This document shows positions 1 to 6,646 of a DNA stretch of 49,685 nt, piece after piece (the stretch's first letter is position 1; each line of letters starts with the position of its first letter). The notes below the pieces were generated by a model. That model was not told the origin of the DNA. It made no database searches and saw nothing but the letters and a program-made list of their open reading frames with translations. This DNA comes from an uncultured Chromatiaceae bacterium. Its GTDB lineage: Bacteria; Pseudomonadota; Gammaproteobacteria; Enterobacterales; Alteromonadaceae. The stretch covers positions 1-49,685 of the forward strand of contig CAMLRA010000016.1 in the NCBI GenBank assembly GCA_946482325.1. Direction: 5' to 3'. The translations under genes and the position numbers were made by a program.

Positions 1-751
1 CTACCGTCCATTTCACTGTGGTATTGCGCTGGCGCTGCGCCCAGAACACCAGCTCCGCCACCGCCATTGGCAGCAAATAACAGGCAAAACTGAAGAATAA
101 ATCCATTGGGCCGTCTAACTTGCTGCTGTTGCCATTTGGCCCCTGATTCAACACAAACCAGCCATATAGATACAAGCGGAAGCTCCACACGCCGTTGACT
201 AGCAAAAAACTATGCACGGCCCAGCGTTTATGTGCAGTGAAATTACGCGCAATGGCATAACGCCAGGCGAAGAAAATCGCCACCGGGATCAATAAGCCAT
301 TGAGCGTAATGCCAATAGCGCCAAGGTCACTGAGCCGGTTGCCGGCGCCCCAGGTTAAATACAGCCCCGTGATGGCGCCGCTCAGGCCCAGCGTCATAAA
401 CATCCGGCCATTCCAGCGGTGTAGCCTGGGCAATTTCTGGCGGATTTGCGGCACAAACTGCAGGATGCCACCAAGCCCCAGCAAAACCACCGGCAGGATA
501 TGGCCGAAATACATCACATTGTAAAAACCTTCACCCGGTTTATAGCCGCCAATATGATTCCCCTGATTGACGCTTTGATAATCGCCACTGAGAAACGGCG
601 ATCCATAGCGTGCCATGATGTAGACAGCAAATAACCACTGGCCACAGAGCGCCAGCACAAACCAGCTATACACACTGCCTTTTAACATCGCGGCAGCGCG
701 GCCGGTATCATGGTGGGTCTTTACAGCATATCCAACGGAAGAGACACTCAT
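1..751 (-). CDS. DUF2306 family membrane protein (partial, C-terminus outside window)
   Basis: The reading frame starts at an ATG at 751-749 and is still open at base 1, so about 250 N-terminal residues are present. Hydrophobic segments alternate with short polar loops, including an HRWNGR motif typical of the DUF2306 family, which consists of integral membrane proteins of unknown role. Later segments contain AHKRWAVHSFL, also typical of the family. The gene is divergent from the AraC-type regulator at 995. This family often sits beside AraC-type regulators, so control by that neighbour is plausible but inferred. The biochemical function is unknown. Confidence 0.8.
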   Translation of the reverse strand, partial: MSVSSVGYAVKTHHDTGRAAAMLKGSVYSWFVLALCGQWLFAVYIMARYGSPFLSGDYQSVNQGNHIGGYKPGEGFYNVMYFGHILPVVLLGLGGILQFVPQIRQKLPRLHRWNGRMFMTLGLSGAITGLYLTWGAGNRLSDLGAIGITLNGLLIPVAIFFAWRYAIARNFTAHKRWAVHSFLLVNGVWSFRLYLYGWFVLNQGPNGNSSKLDGPMDLFFSFACYLLPMAVAELVFWAQRQRNTTVKWTV

Positions 752-994
752 ACAATACTCCTGAAGCAACACATGTTCAGGCAGCATGGCGGTTACCGCT
801 GTGTCTATCGCGCCGGATTCGGAATTCGGCCTATGGTTTTTTCCATTTTTACTGCCAGTGGGTCCGGCCAGGCTGCGACAAAATCGCCGTTACTTTTTGT
901 AACAGTGGCGTCGCAATAATGCCGCTCTTCAGCTTTGACCGCAGGCAAAATCAGCTGTTACCATCAATATTCTGCCCGGCCAGGACCCAGCCCC
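752..994. promoter_or_regulatory. Divergent intergenic region between DUF2306 and AraC genes
   Basis: This 243-bp gap must carry the promoters of two divergent genes. A small inverted repeat GTTAC-TTTTT-GTAAC lies near 891-905, but no convincing -35/-10 pair or AraC direct repeat could be assigned by eye. Confidence 0.4.
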
Positions 995-2161
995 ATGTAC
1001 CAAAGCATTCACCTGCTGTTACTCGTCGTTAGTTTTGCCCTGCTTTGCAGTCAGCTGCTGGTACGCAAAAAACAGCTGGTGCACCTGTTATTTGCTGCTT
1101 TTTGTGGCTCGCTTTGTTTGATGGCGCTAAAACGGCTCGGTGGCGCCGAGCTTGGTCTGTATCAGTATTTGTTGGGAATGGGTATTTGTATGACTTGCAA
1201 CGGCTATTGGTTGCTGTCCAGAGCCATGTTCCGCAAACATGAAGCCATTCACTGGCAACATGCGCTGGTGGCAGGCGCTATTGCGCTGTTGATTGTGGCC
1301 TCACAAGGGCTGTCTTTGCTACAACAACTCTGGCCCGGTGGCCTGCCGCTGTATGCCTCCAGCCGTGTCATCGTCAACGAACTACTAAATTTATTGTCTT
1401 CGACCATCCTGATGCTGACGGCCTGGGAAGCCTGCCGTGGATATGCGCAATGCCAGGGGGCTGAGCGCTGGCACCGTCAGCTGTTTCTGGCCACTTTTGG
1501 CGCTGCAGTAACGCTGTGCACCGTGATCGCTAAAATCTGGCTGCAAGACCAAGGTGCAGCATGGCAAATGGAAGCCTTAAGTGCAGGAGCTGCTCTGGCT
1601 GTCTTGCTGATGACACAATGGTTGATCCGGCAACGCTTTGCTGCACAATCCTCAGGTTCAACCACCGCGGCTGTGCCTGAAGAACACTCTCTGACTCCAC
1701 AAAGCCTCACACGACCAGAACTGCAGGCATTAGTAGCCCTGCCTATTGCACCAAACAACGACGCCACAGCAGGGGTGAGTCAGGCCGATGTTGCGCTGAT
1801 CACTCAGCTGCAACAACTGCTGTTTCAGCAAAAACTCTATCTACAGGCTAATTTGCGTCTGACCGATGTTGCGCAGCAACTGCAGGTACCGGAATACCGC
1901 GTCAGCCGGCTGATACGCAGCCAGTTTCACGCCAGTAATTTTAATTCATTTATCAACACGTTACGAATAGAGCACGCCAAATCACTATTGGCAGATCCTG
2001 CCAAAAAGCATTGGCCGGTGTTAGTGATAGGGCTGGAAAGTGGTTTTGCTTCGGTCGGCCCTTTTAGCCGTGCATTTAAAGCCCAGACCGGCGATACGCC
2101 GCATGAATATCGGTTGAAACAACACGAACCGGCTGTTCAGGCCGACTGGGCGCCGTCGTAA
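995..2161 (+). CDS. AraC family transcriptional regulator with membrane-spanning N-terminus
   Basis: This 388-residue protein starts at the ATG at 995 (MYQSIHLLLLVV). A longer frame from 935 is open but its first 20 residues do not look like protein. Residues 1 to about 230 form six or seven hydrophobic helices. The last 110 residues are a two-helix AraC DNA-binding domain, with LTDVAQQLQVPEYRVSRLI as first helix-turn-helix and the ESGFASVGPFSRAFKAQTG signature near the C-terminus. The design is that of a membrane-anchored regulator that senses a signal in or across the inner membrane. It is divergent from the DUF2306 gene over a 243-bp gap, so that gene is a likely target. The signal is unknown. 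Confidence 0.88.
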   Translation: MYQSIHLLLLVVSFALLCSQLLVRKKQLVHLLFAAFCGSLCLMALKRLGGAELGLYQYLLGMGICMTCNGYWLLSRAMFRKHEAIHWQHALVAGAIALLIVASQGLSLLQQLWPGGLPLYASSRVIVNELLNLLSSTILMLTAWEACRGYAQCQGAERWHRQLFLATFGAAVTLCTVIAKIWLQDQGAAWQMEALSAGAALAVLLMTQWLIRQRFAAQSSGSTTAAVPEEHSLTPQSLTRPELQALVALPIAPNNDATAGVSQADVALITQLQQLLFQQKLYLQANLRLTDVAQQLQVPEYRVSRLIRSQFHASNFNSFINTLRIEHAKSLLADPAKKHWPVLVIGLESGFASVGPFSRAFKAQTGDTPHEYRLKQHEPAVQADWAPS

Positions 2162-2308
2162 CCCAGTGCAAAACCGACTGCAGTTCGATGCCGCACCCGG
2201 TCACTTTGTGCCAGGTGCTGCAGTGCCAACGTGCTCAAATAGTGCCTGTTGTTTCGTTTCAGGAATGTCGCACCTGCAGCGAATTCCAGGCCACCGCTGC
2301 TCACTTGT

Positions 2309-2785
2309 TTAGCAATTTACAACCGTAGTACCCGCCACAAAATCATGCGCACAACGTCGTTGCTTGCCAAAGATAAACAATGCATTTCCGATGGATAAAA
2401 ATTGGCCAACTATTGGCACTTGCCCAAGCAGAAAATAAAGGCCATAGCGCTTTAAAAGGTGTTCTTTGAACCCAGGAAGTTCGCCTGTCAGGGTGACTAT
2501 TTTTATATTCATTATGCGCTTACCAATAGTTTGACCGCGGACAGTAAGCAATTTCCAATTGATAAGAAAAAACACCCCTATGCCGCATAGCGACATAAAA
2601 AGTGAATACCACAATGAAGGCTGTACACCTTCTGAGATTCCGTCAAAGCCACCAGTCAAGTATATGAGTGGAATAATAACCACCATCATTAACAAGCAAT
2701 CTATCAGTGAAGCCCATAATCTATCCCAGCGACTTGCGGTATTCTGTTCGCCAATTGGGGCGGTGACTATGTTTTCAGTTTCCAT
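2309..2785 (-). CDS. RDD family membrane protein (integron cassette gene)
   Basis: This 158-residue protein matches the RDD family. It has RWDRLWASLIDCLLMMVV near the N-terminus, containing the R..D pair in the first transmembrane helix. A second helix follows, then TVRGQTIGKRIMNIKIV, and a C-terminal region ending CAHDFVAGTTVV, where the conserved Asp of the family occurs. About three or four transmembrane segments are visible. RDD proteins are small membrane proteins, some linked to ion transport, but most have no known role. It is the cassette gene farthest from intI and is preceded by a degraded attC at 2808-2918. It could also be an old resident gene at the end of the array. Confidence 0.85.
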   Translation of the reverse strand: METENIVTAPIGEQNTASRWDRLWASLIDCLLMMVVIIPLIYLTGGFDGISEGVQPSLWYSLFMSLCGIGVFFLINWKLLTVRGQTIGKRIMNIKIVTLTGELPGFKEHLLKRYGLYFLLGQVPIVGQFLSIGNALFIFGKQRRCAHDFVAGTTVVNC

Positions 2786-2807
2786 TTTTACTCAATCCTT
2801 GTTGTTG

Positions 2808-2918
2808 CATTAACGCTCAGTAAAGCCAAAATACTGCCTGAACAGGCCTCGCCGGATTGGCGAGAATGCCCGGAAATTAAATTCCTGCATCATTTGATTG
2901 GCTGAATTTCAGTTTGTA
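2808..2918 (-). other. Degraded attC-like site
   Basis: CATTAAC (2808-2814) and GTTTGTA (2912-2918) stand as weak outer core sites, with matching inner AGCCAA/TTGGCT arms. Two internal hairpins are present: GCCTG-AA-CAGGC and CTCGCC-GGATT-GGCGAG. Neither core fits the consensus fully, so this is probably a decayed attC between the lipoprotein and RDD genes. Confidence 0.4.
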
Positions 2919-3448
2919 ATTTGCCTGAAATAATGACGAAGGGAAATCGATGAATGCCGTTCCGCTAGATTATTCCCTGAATTTTTAGCAGTTCTTTGTC
3001 CAAAACATAGTTTTTCACTATCGACGTATATTAAAGTGTAAATCGGCGGCATATCCCGACTACTTGAACTATAGGTAAAAGTTTCATCCAAGCCACTCGC
3101 ATCAATACTTTCTTCACTCATTACTCTGCCTGTGATAGATAATTTAGAGATCTCAAAAGAATCAAACATCATTAACTTGCACTCGATATCATTTGGGTGA
3201 AAATACTCAATGCGATAAGTGGCATTCAGGGAAGAATCGATACTAAGTTTAATCTTGACGTTCCATGCTTCATTTAACTCATCAACCTGAAACTTATTGT
3301 ACACAGAATATTGTTTTTCCCAGGATGTATTGACTAGTTTTTCTTGAAAATCACTTGTTGACGTGGCATTGGCCGAACTGCCTTCAGAACCACCACATGA
3401 AGACAAGATCATTGATGAAAATACTATAGTGATCCTTAGGTTCTTCAT
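2909..3448 (-). CDS. Hypothetical lipoprotein (integron cassette gene)
   Basis: This is a 179-residue protein from the ATG at 3448. An upstream in-frame start at 3487 would add 13 residues ahead of the signal peptide, which is unlikely. The N-terminus MKNLRITIVFSSMILSSCGG is a lipoprotein signal with lipobox LSSC, so the mature protein should be lipidated on the cysteine at about residue 18 and held at a membrane. The mature part begins with a Ser/Ala-rich linker and has no domain I recognise. It sits between DUF1993 and RDD genes on the same strand, but no attC separates it from the DUF1993 gene. Its function is unknown. Confidence 0.65.
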   Translation of the reverse strand: MKNLRITIVFSSMILSSCGGSEGSSANATSTSDFQEKLVNTSWEKQYSVYNKFQVDELNEAWNVKIKLSIDSSLNATYRIEYFHPNDIECKLMMFDSFEISKLSITGRVMSEESIDASGLDETFTYSSSSRDMPPIYTLIYVDSEKLCFGQRTAKNSGNNLAERHSSISLRHYFRQITN

Positions 3449-3511
3449 TTGCACTCCATGCAAGAATAAAAACTGTTCAGCGTACAAAGTACAGGATATT
3501 GCAGCGGCTTG
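3449..3511. other. Junction without recognisable attC between two cassette genes
   Basis: The 63 bp between the DUF1993 and lipoprotein genes contain no RYYYAAC/GTTRRRY pair. Either both genes share one cassette or the attC between them was lost by deletion. Confidence 0.45.
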
Positions 3512-4027
3512 TCAGGTGTCAGCACGCTCAAATGAAAAACCAGGCGGATACTGATGCAGCCCGTCAAAGTCGCCTTTGCTCAGTGGTACACCACGAGAGC
3601 GGGCAATGGCATACACCATCCCCAAATGAAAATAGAAATTCGGATAGGCAAACCGCAGCAGAAAATCCTCTGCTTTCATCGAGATAGGCGCCGGGCCCGC
3701 CATATCTTCAATAACGACTTCGAGATTGCTCTGCTTGCCATCCAAACTTGCAATGTAGTTGATGGTATCTGCAAGTTGCGCCCGCAGATTTGCAAAGGAC
3801 TTCACCGCACGGGCATACGAATGGGCCTTAACGCCGGCAATTGGACAACAAGACCTTAAAGCGAAACTCGCCACAATCTCGACTTGAACACATAAAGGGA
3901 ACATATCAGGACTTAGTCTTTCATGAAGGACCCTTTCATCACCGCCTACATGGTCCTCAACCTTTTTGAGTAAGGCAGAAAGTAACCGCAGGTATTCAAC
4001 AAAGATTTGAATATGCTCGTTTTTCAT
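3512..4027 (-). CDS. DUF1993 family protein (integron cassette gene)
   Basis: This 171-residue protein starts at the ATG at 4027. The longer frame to 4105 runs through cassette leader sequence. It matches the DUF1993 family along its whole length: an N-terminal helix VEYLRLLSALLKKVEDH, then LSPDMFPLCVQVEIVASFA, a central helical region, and the C-terminal FAYPNFYFHLGMVYAIARSRGVPLSKGDF. The family has a four-helix-bundle look resembling DinB-like proteins and no fixed enzymatic role. The cassette begins near 4156 at the core site GTTATGG, leaving a leader of about 125 bp that contains a repeat shared with another cassette. Confidence 0.8.
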   Translation of the reverse strand: MKNEHIQIFVEYLRLLSALLKKVEDHVGGDERVLHERLSPDMFPLCVQVEIVASFALRSCCPIAGVKAHSYARAVKSFANLRAQLADTINYIASLDGKQSNLEVVIEDMAGPAPISMKAEDFLLRFAYPNFYFHLGMVYAIARSRGVPLSKGDFDGLHQYPPGFSFERADT

Positions 4028-4087
4028 ATTGACCTTATCTAAACAACACACCCTGCGCATGTACGCGAAATTGTGAGAGTCGCCCAG

Positions 4088-4155
4088 ACAACACCACACG
4101 TACAAATTTAAAACTTACCCCGCGAACAGCTGACTTTGGCAGCTTGCTGCCATAA
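4088..4155 (-). repeat. 68-bp repeat, copy A (leader of the DUF1993 cassette)
   Basis: This copy matches 4852-4919 with four differences by eye. It includes the inverted repeat GGCAGC-TT-GCTGCC next to the core site CCATAAC. In copy A the repeat abuts an intact cassette core site and forms the start of the DUF1993 cassette. Confidence 0.85.
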
Positions 4156-4206
4156 CGTCGCGATTTGCGGCTGGTCAAGCCAGTCCGTAAAAGCGCTTTG
4201 TTAGAT
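4150..4206 (-). other. attC: attC site (57 bp)
   Basis: CCATAAC (4150-4156) and GTTAGAT (4200-4206) flank a stem whose inner arms pair CTGG with CCAG and continue imperfectly outwards. It follows the 135-residue secreted protein gene by about 115 bp in the cassette direction. The first core differs slightly from RYYYAAC. Confidence 0.65.
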
Positions 4207-4320
4207 GATTTTTGTGTTAATTTTGAATTTCCAAATCTATTTCTCTTACTCCTGTAAATGGGTTTTCTGCAACTAACATTGCAGACTCAGTCAAAAGTAA
4301 ACTGAGATAACCCGCCTATA

Positions 4321-4728
4321 CTATTGAGACTTCTTATGGAAATGCATATATCCAGTAGGTCTCCCATCCTTTGAATATTCAATCATAGCTAGGTAGGTTG
4401 AATATTCTGGAAGATCAAAAGTAAGTCGAAACGCAGATAAATCTTTTGCACAATTCCCGCCTTTAATCTGAAGGAAATATGTTTCTATTTCACCAGTAAG
4501 GAATTTTTTATTAGTTTGGTTTCTAAATTCAACTCCAGGTTCTTCTTTTTTTATCTCGTACTCAATTTCACAGTCACCCCAAGTAATATTTTTATTCGTT
4601 ATTTTCATAACGCCATAAATACCCATCGAGGCTGTATCACCACCTTCCCAACTTCCAAATAGTTTTTCTGCAGATGCGGAAGAAAATGAAGTCGTGAGTA
4701 GCACTAATATAAATAATAAAATACGCAT
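4321..4728 (-). CDS. Small secreted protein of unknown function (integron cassette gene)
   Basis: This protein has 135 residues. MRILLFILVLLTTSFSSASA is a clear Sec signal peptide with likely cleavage after ASA, giving a periplasmic product of about 115 residues. The mature part has two cysteines (in WGDCEIEY and GGNCAKD) that could form a disulphide, and beta-strand-like alternation. The start codon lies 6 bp from the upstream attC core ACCTAAC (4734-4740), which is typical of cassette genes whose start is almost at the recombination point. The region is visibly AT-rich. I do not recognise the family. Confidence 0.7.
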   Translation of the reverse strand: MRILLFILVLLTTSFSSASAEKLFGSWEGGDTASMGIYGVMKITNKNITWGDCEIEYEIKKEEPGVEFRNQTNKKFLTGEIETYFLQIKGGNCAKDLSAFRLTFDLPEYSTYLAMIEYSKDGRPTGYMHFHKKSQ

Positions 4729-4733
4729 ATTTC

Positions 4734-4818
4734 ACCTAACGCGGAGCGCACGCGCGGCAACTGCATCGCAGTTGACGTCGCTGCGGCCGAAGGCCGCAAG
4801 TGCCGCGATTTGTTAGCC
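4734..4818 (-). other. attC: attC site (85 bp)
   Basis: ACCTAAC (4734-4740) and GTTAGCC (4812-4818) fit the RYYYAAC/GTTRRRY cores. The interior has matching arms GCGCGGCA/TGCCGCG and two hairpins, CAACTGC-ATC-GCAGTTG and TGCGGCC-GAA-GGCCGCA. It is GC-rich, unlike the genes beside it. Confidence 0.88.
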
Positions 4819-5085
4819 GAGAGCCCGGACAAGGGCAACGCAAAAAACCAAACAACGCCGCACGTGCAAATTTAAAACTTACCCCGCAAACAGCTGACTT
4901 TGGCAGCTTGCTGCCATAAAGCGTTGAGCGGAACCTGTAAATGATTAGTGAACAACAAACTACCAGAAGGGAAACGAAGAACGCAATTTCCGTTTGCACT
5001 TTACCCAAGCAACGAACTGCCCGAACAAAGCCACCTCCCTGGTGTTGGCTGCTAAACCAGCCAAAAACTATAAAACCCGATTAAC
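4819..5085 (-). other. Integron cassette body with no clear gene
   Basis: The cassette between attC 5086-5160 and attC 4734-4818 has no convincing coding region. One minus-strand frame from a TTG at 5008 encodes a hydrophobic start (AFFVSLLVVCCSLIIYRF). It then runs through the 68-bp repeat and the attC itself, so it is probably chance or a truncated remnant. The segment CGCTTTATGG near 4914-4923 (minus-strand reading) resembles a decayed core site GTTATGG placed exactly as in repeat copy A. This suggests two cassettes fused by loss of an attC. Confidence 0.5.
4852..4919 (-). repeat. 68-bp repeat, copy B
   Basis: This is the second copy of the 4088-4155 repeat, with four substitutions, including the GGCAGC-TT-GCTGCC inverted repeat. 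Here the adjoining core site is altered, and the repeat lies inside the gene-poor cassette. Confidence 0.85.
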
Positions 5086-5160
5086 GGCTAACTACCAAAG
5101 CAGCGGCGCGCGCCAGCGCGTCCAGCCCCGCAGGGGCGATGCTGCCTTTGCTTGTTATGT
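5086..5160 (-). other. attC: attC site (75 bp)
   Basis: GGCTAAC (5086-5092) and GTTATGT (5154-5160) are the outer cores. The inner arms AAAGCAGC and GCTGCCTTT pair imperfectly, and a central GCCCC-GCA-GGGGC hairpin is present. The stop codon of the cassette gene above it lies within the GTTATGT core. Confidence 0.88.
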
Positions 5161-5589
5161 TTTTCCGTTGAGTGTTGCATTTACTTCACCGATTTGCGCA
5201 GTTGCCAGCCGTTTAATATTTCTTACAAACATGTCTATTGCCAATGCTTCAACACCAAATTGAAATTCTGCAATGTCTTTTTCCTGTGGAGCGTTTGAAT
5301 AAGTAACAATATGAGTAATTTTGACTCTTGCTGTTACATGACCTGAATGGTCAATGCATTTAAGTGAAATAGTAAAATATGAGAGGTCGTCGCTCTCACC
5401 AGTAGTAAAAGTAACTTCTTGGCCCATCTTTTTTGGGAAACCGTCTATTAGGGAAGCCAGTGATCCCATATGCTCTCTATTTGTGTAGCAATCCGCTTGA
5501 CCAGAGAATCGGCTATTTGAAGCGGTTACTCTAATTTCAAAGAGATCATCATCTTCCCATATAGATTTAATATTAAGATAATGCTCCAT
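5155..5589 (-). CDS. Hypothetical protein, possibly immunity-like (integron cassette gene)
   Basis: This 144-residue protein starts at the ATG at 5589. The frame extends to 5619 only through attC sequence. There is no signal peptide or membrane segment. The sequence has alternating beta-strand patterns, with WEDDDLFEIRVTASNSRFSG, a GFPKKMGQEVTFTTGE segment and a CIDHSGHVTARVKI strand pair. This layout resembles small cytoplasmic proteins found in integron cassettes and beside toxins, but I cannot name a family. The stop codon overlaps the following attC core, as is normal for cassettes. Its function is unknown, and an immunity-like role is a guess from style. Confidence 0.65.
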   Translation of the reverse strand: MEHYLNIKSIWEDDDLFEIRVTASNSRFSGQADCYTNREHMGSLASLIDGFPKKMGQEVTFTTGESDDLSYFTISLKCIDHSGHVTARVKITHIVTYSNAPQEKDIAEFQFGVEALAIDMFVRNIKRLATAQIGEVNATLNGKT

Positions 5590-5601
5590 GATATCCCTTG
5601 A

Positions 5602-5679
5602 ACATAACGCCCGCCACACAGGCGAGCAACTTGTTGCGAGTCCAGCGCCGTAGGCGCGGTGTGCTGGCGATTGTTATAT
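5602..5679 (-). other. attC: attC site (78 bp)
   Basis: ACATAAC (5602-5608) and GTTATAT (5673-5679) flank long arms CGCCACACA and TGTGCTGGCG, with an inner GCAACTTGTTGC hairpin. The stop codon of the gene at 5674-6027 overlaps the GTTATAT core. Confidence 0.85.
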
Positions 5680-6027
5680 GCCCCATTCAACACCGCTAAC
5701 GCCCTTGATATTGCTAATAATGGTTTCAAGCTCACCTTTCACTCGTGTTTCAGAAGACTTATCAACATTACCAAATATTCTCTTGAACAATGAGACGCGT
5801 TGTTCAGGCCAGATTTGCCAAAGAGGTATATCTGTTTCTTCATCGTTCTTACCCAAATAAATATCAAGCTTTACTCCGTCAATTTCGATTTCAATTGAAA
5901 ACATATAATCGGAATCTATTGGATCTTTAGGGACGAAATTCAGTTTTTGAAGTTCTGTGTAAACGTATGATGCGAGTTCTTTAGCCGAACCAAATTCATT
6001 TGTTTTGAAGTAAAGATTTTGATTCAT
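5674..6027 (-). CDS. Hypothetical protein (integron cassette gene)
   Basis: This protein has 117 residues and a start ATG at 6027, about 18 bp from the upstream attC core ATATAAC. It is acidic and soluble in appearance, with no signal peptide. It contains SIEIEIDGVKLDIYLGK, a beta-hairpin-like stretch, followed by a Trp-rich IPLWQIWPEQRVSLFKRIFG and a C-terminal helix. I do not recognise the family. The size and cytoplasmic character resemble many orphan integron cassette products. Its AT-rich composition contrasts with the chromosome on either side. Confidence 0.65.
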   Translation of the reverse strand: MNQNLYFKTNEFGSAKELASYVYTELQKLNFVPKDPIDSDYMFSIEIEIDGVKLDIYLGKNDEETDIPLWQIWPEQRVSLFKRIFGNVDKSSETRVKGELETIISNIKGVSGVEWGI

Positions 6028-6044
6028 CTGCAGTCCTCAGGGGC

Positions 6045-6143
6045 ATATAACTATTTGCTAATGGGCTGCCGCAGCGCAGCGTAGGCAGTCCAGTGGAGGC
6101 CACGCTGTTTGTGGCCGGAACGAAATTAAGCAACTTGTTAGGT
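6045..6143 (-). other. attC: attC site (99 bp)
   Basis: ATATAAC (6045-6051) and GTTAGGT (6137-6143) are the cores. The interior contains GGCTGCC/GGCAG arms and a GGCCAC-GCTGTTT-GTGGCC hairpin. It follows the first cassette gene and is the longest attC of the set. Confidence 0.83.
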
Positions 6144-6149
6144 GCTGAG

Positions 6150-6416
6150 TTATAAAAATACACTGAGTATTTTCATAGCATAATCCCTTGCTTCAATTTC
6201 AGAATGAAAATATGCACCGTCATACATTTCAAATAACTGCATCCAACTAAAATCAGGATCTTTATTTGATTTTAAAATTTCAGACTTAGTCTGATTCAAA
6301 AACTCAATATTAGATGCTTCTTCTTTCAGCTCGTTTATTAGCTGTTCCTCAGAGTAGCCAATAGCAATATTAAAGATGTTGGCAACTAAGTAATGCAGAT
6401 TTTCGTAGTCACTCAT
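6150..6416 (-). CDS. Hypothetical protein, first cassette of the integron
   Basis: This 88-residue protein starts at the ATG at 6416 (MSDYENLHYLVAN), just below the core site GTTAGGT on the minus strand (6421-6427). A GTG two codons upstream is also possible. It is a small acidic protein predicted to be mostly helical (EEQLINELKEEASNIEF), with aromatic residues near the C-terminus. No family is recognised. As the cassette nearest attI it would be the most recent capture and best placed for expression from an integron promoter. Confidence 0.65.
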   Translation of the reverse strand: MSDYENLHYLVANIFNIAIGYSEEQLINELKEEASNIEFLNQTKSEILKSNKDPDFSWMQLFEMYDGAYFHSEIEARDYAMKILSVFL

Positions 6417-6420
6417 ACAC

Positions 6421-6472
6421 ACCTAACATATTAATCAACGGCAAAACGCACGTTTTAAACCCTGCGTTATGC
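6421..6472 (-). other. attI: attI-like recombination junction
   Basis: On the minus strand GTTAGGT (6427-6421) is the core site at which the first cassette begins. A second core-like GTTATGC lies at 6466-6472, with the inverted repeat AAAACG-CA-CGTTTT between them, so a short attC cannot be excluded. A direct repeat TGCCTTTGAT occurs at 6470-6479 and 6575-6584, possibly accessory integrase-binding sites. The position between intI and the first cassette is that of attI. Confidence 0.55.
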
Positions 6473-6646
6473 CTTTGATGTTTTTTAACATCAGTTAACA
6501 CTACCGAAAAAATCTACAGATCTCAATCTCTTTGCCACAGCTACTCGCTTTGTTAAAAGCGAAAGCGTGCGTGGTGCCTTTGATCTAACTTGAAACATTA
6601 AATTTACATTCTACAGTTAGATTTTTGCGCTGCAGAGGGAACTGCG
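6473..6646. promoter_or_regulatory. intI upstream region with candidate divergent promoters
   Basis: For intI, TTGAAA (6590-6595) and TACAGT (6612-6617) with a 16-bp spacer form a possible promoter. On the minus strand, TTGAGA with a TAGTGT 17 bp on is a weak candidate for the cassette promoter. Hairpins TGATGTT-TTTT-AACATCA (6476-6493) and CGCTTT-GTTA-AAAGCG (6546-6561) are present. I see no complete LexA box. Confidence 0.35.

Noticed and set aside
2162..2308. Terminal attC after the RDD gene
   Set aside because: GTTTAGC at 2306-2312 and GCCAAC upstream are only loose matches and the internal pairing is poor. The array boundary is left uncertain.
4736..5008. Minus-strand 90-residue frame with a hydrophobic start
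   Set aside because: It has a TTG start without a good ribosome site, and its second half is translated from a repeat and an attC site, so it is more likely a remnant than a gene.
6473..6646. LexA box upstream of intI
   Set aside because: Only partial CTGT/ACAG half-matches were found, with no full CTGT-N8-ACAG site, so SOS control cannot be claimed.
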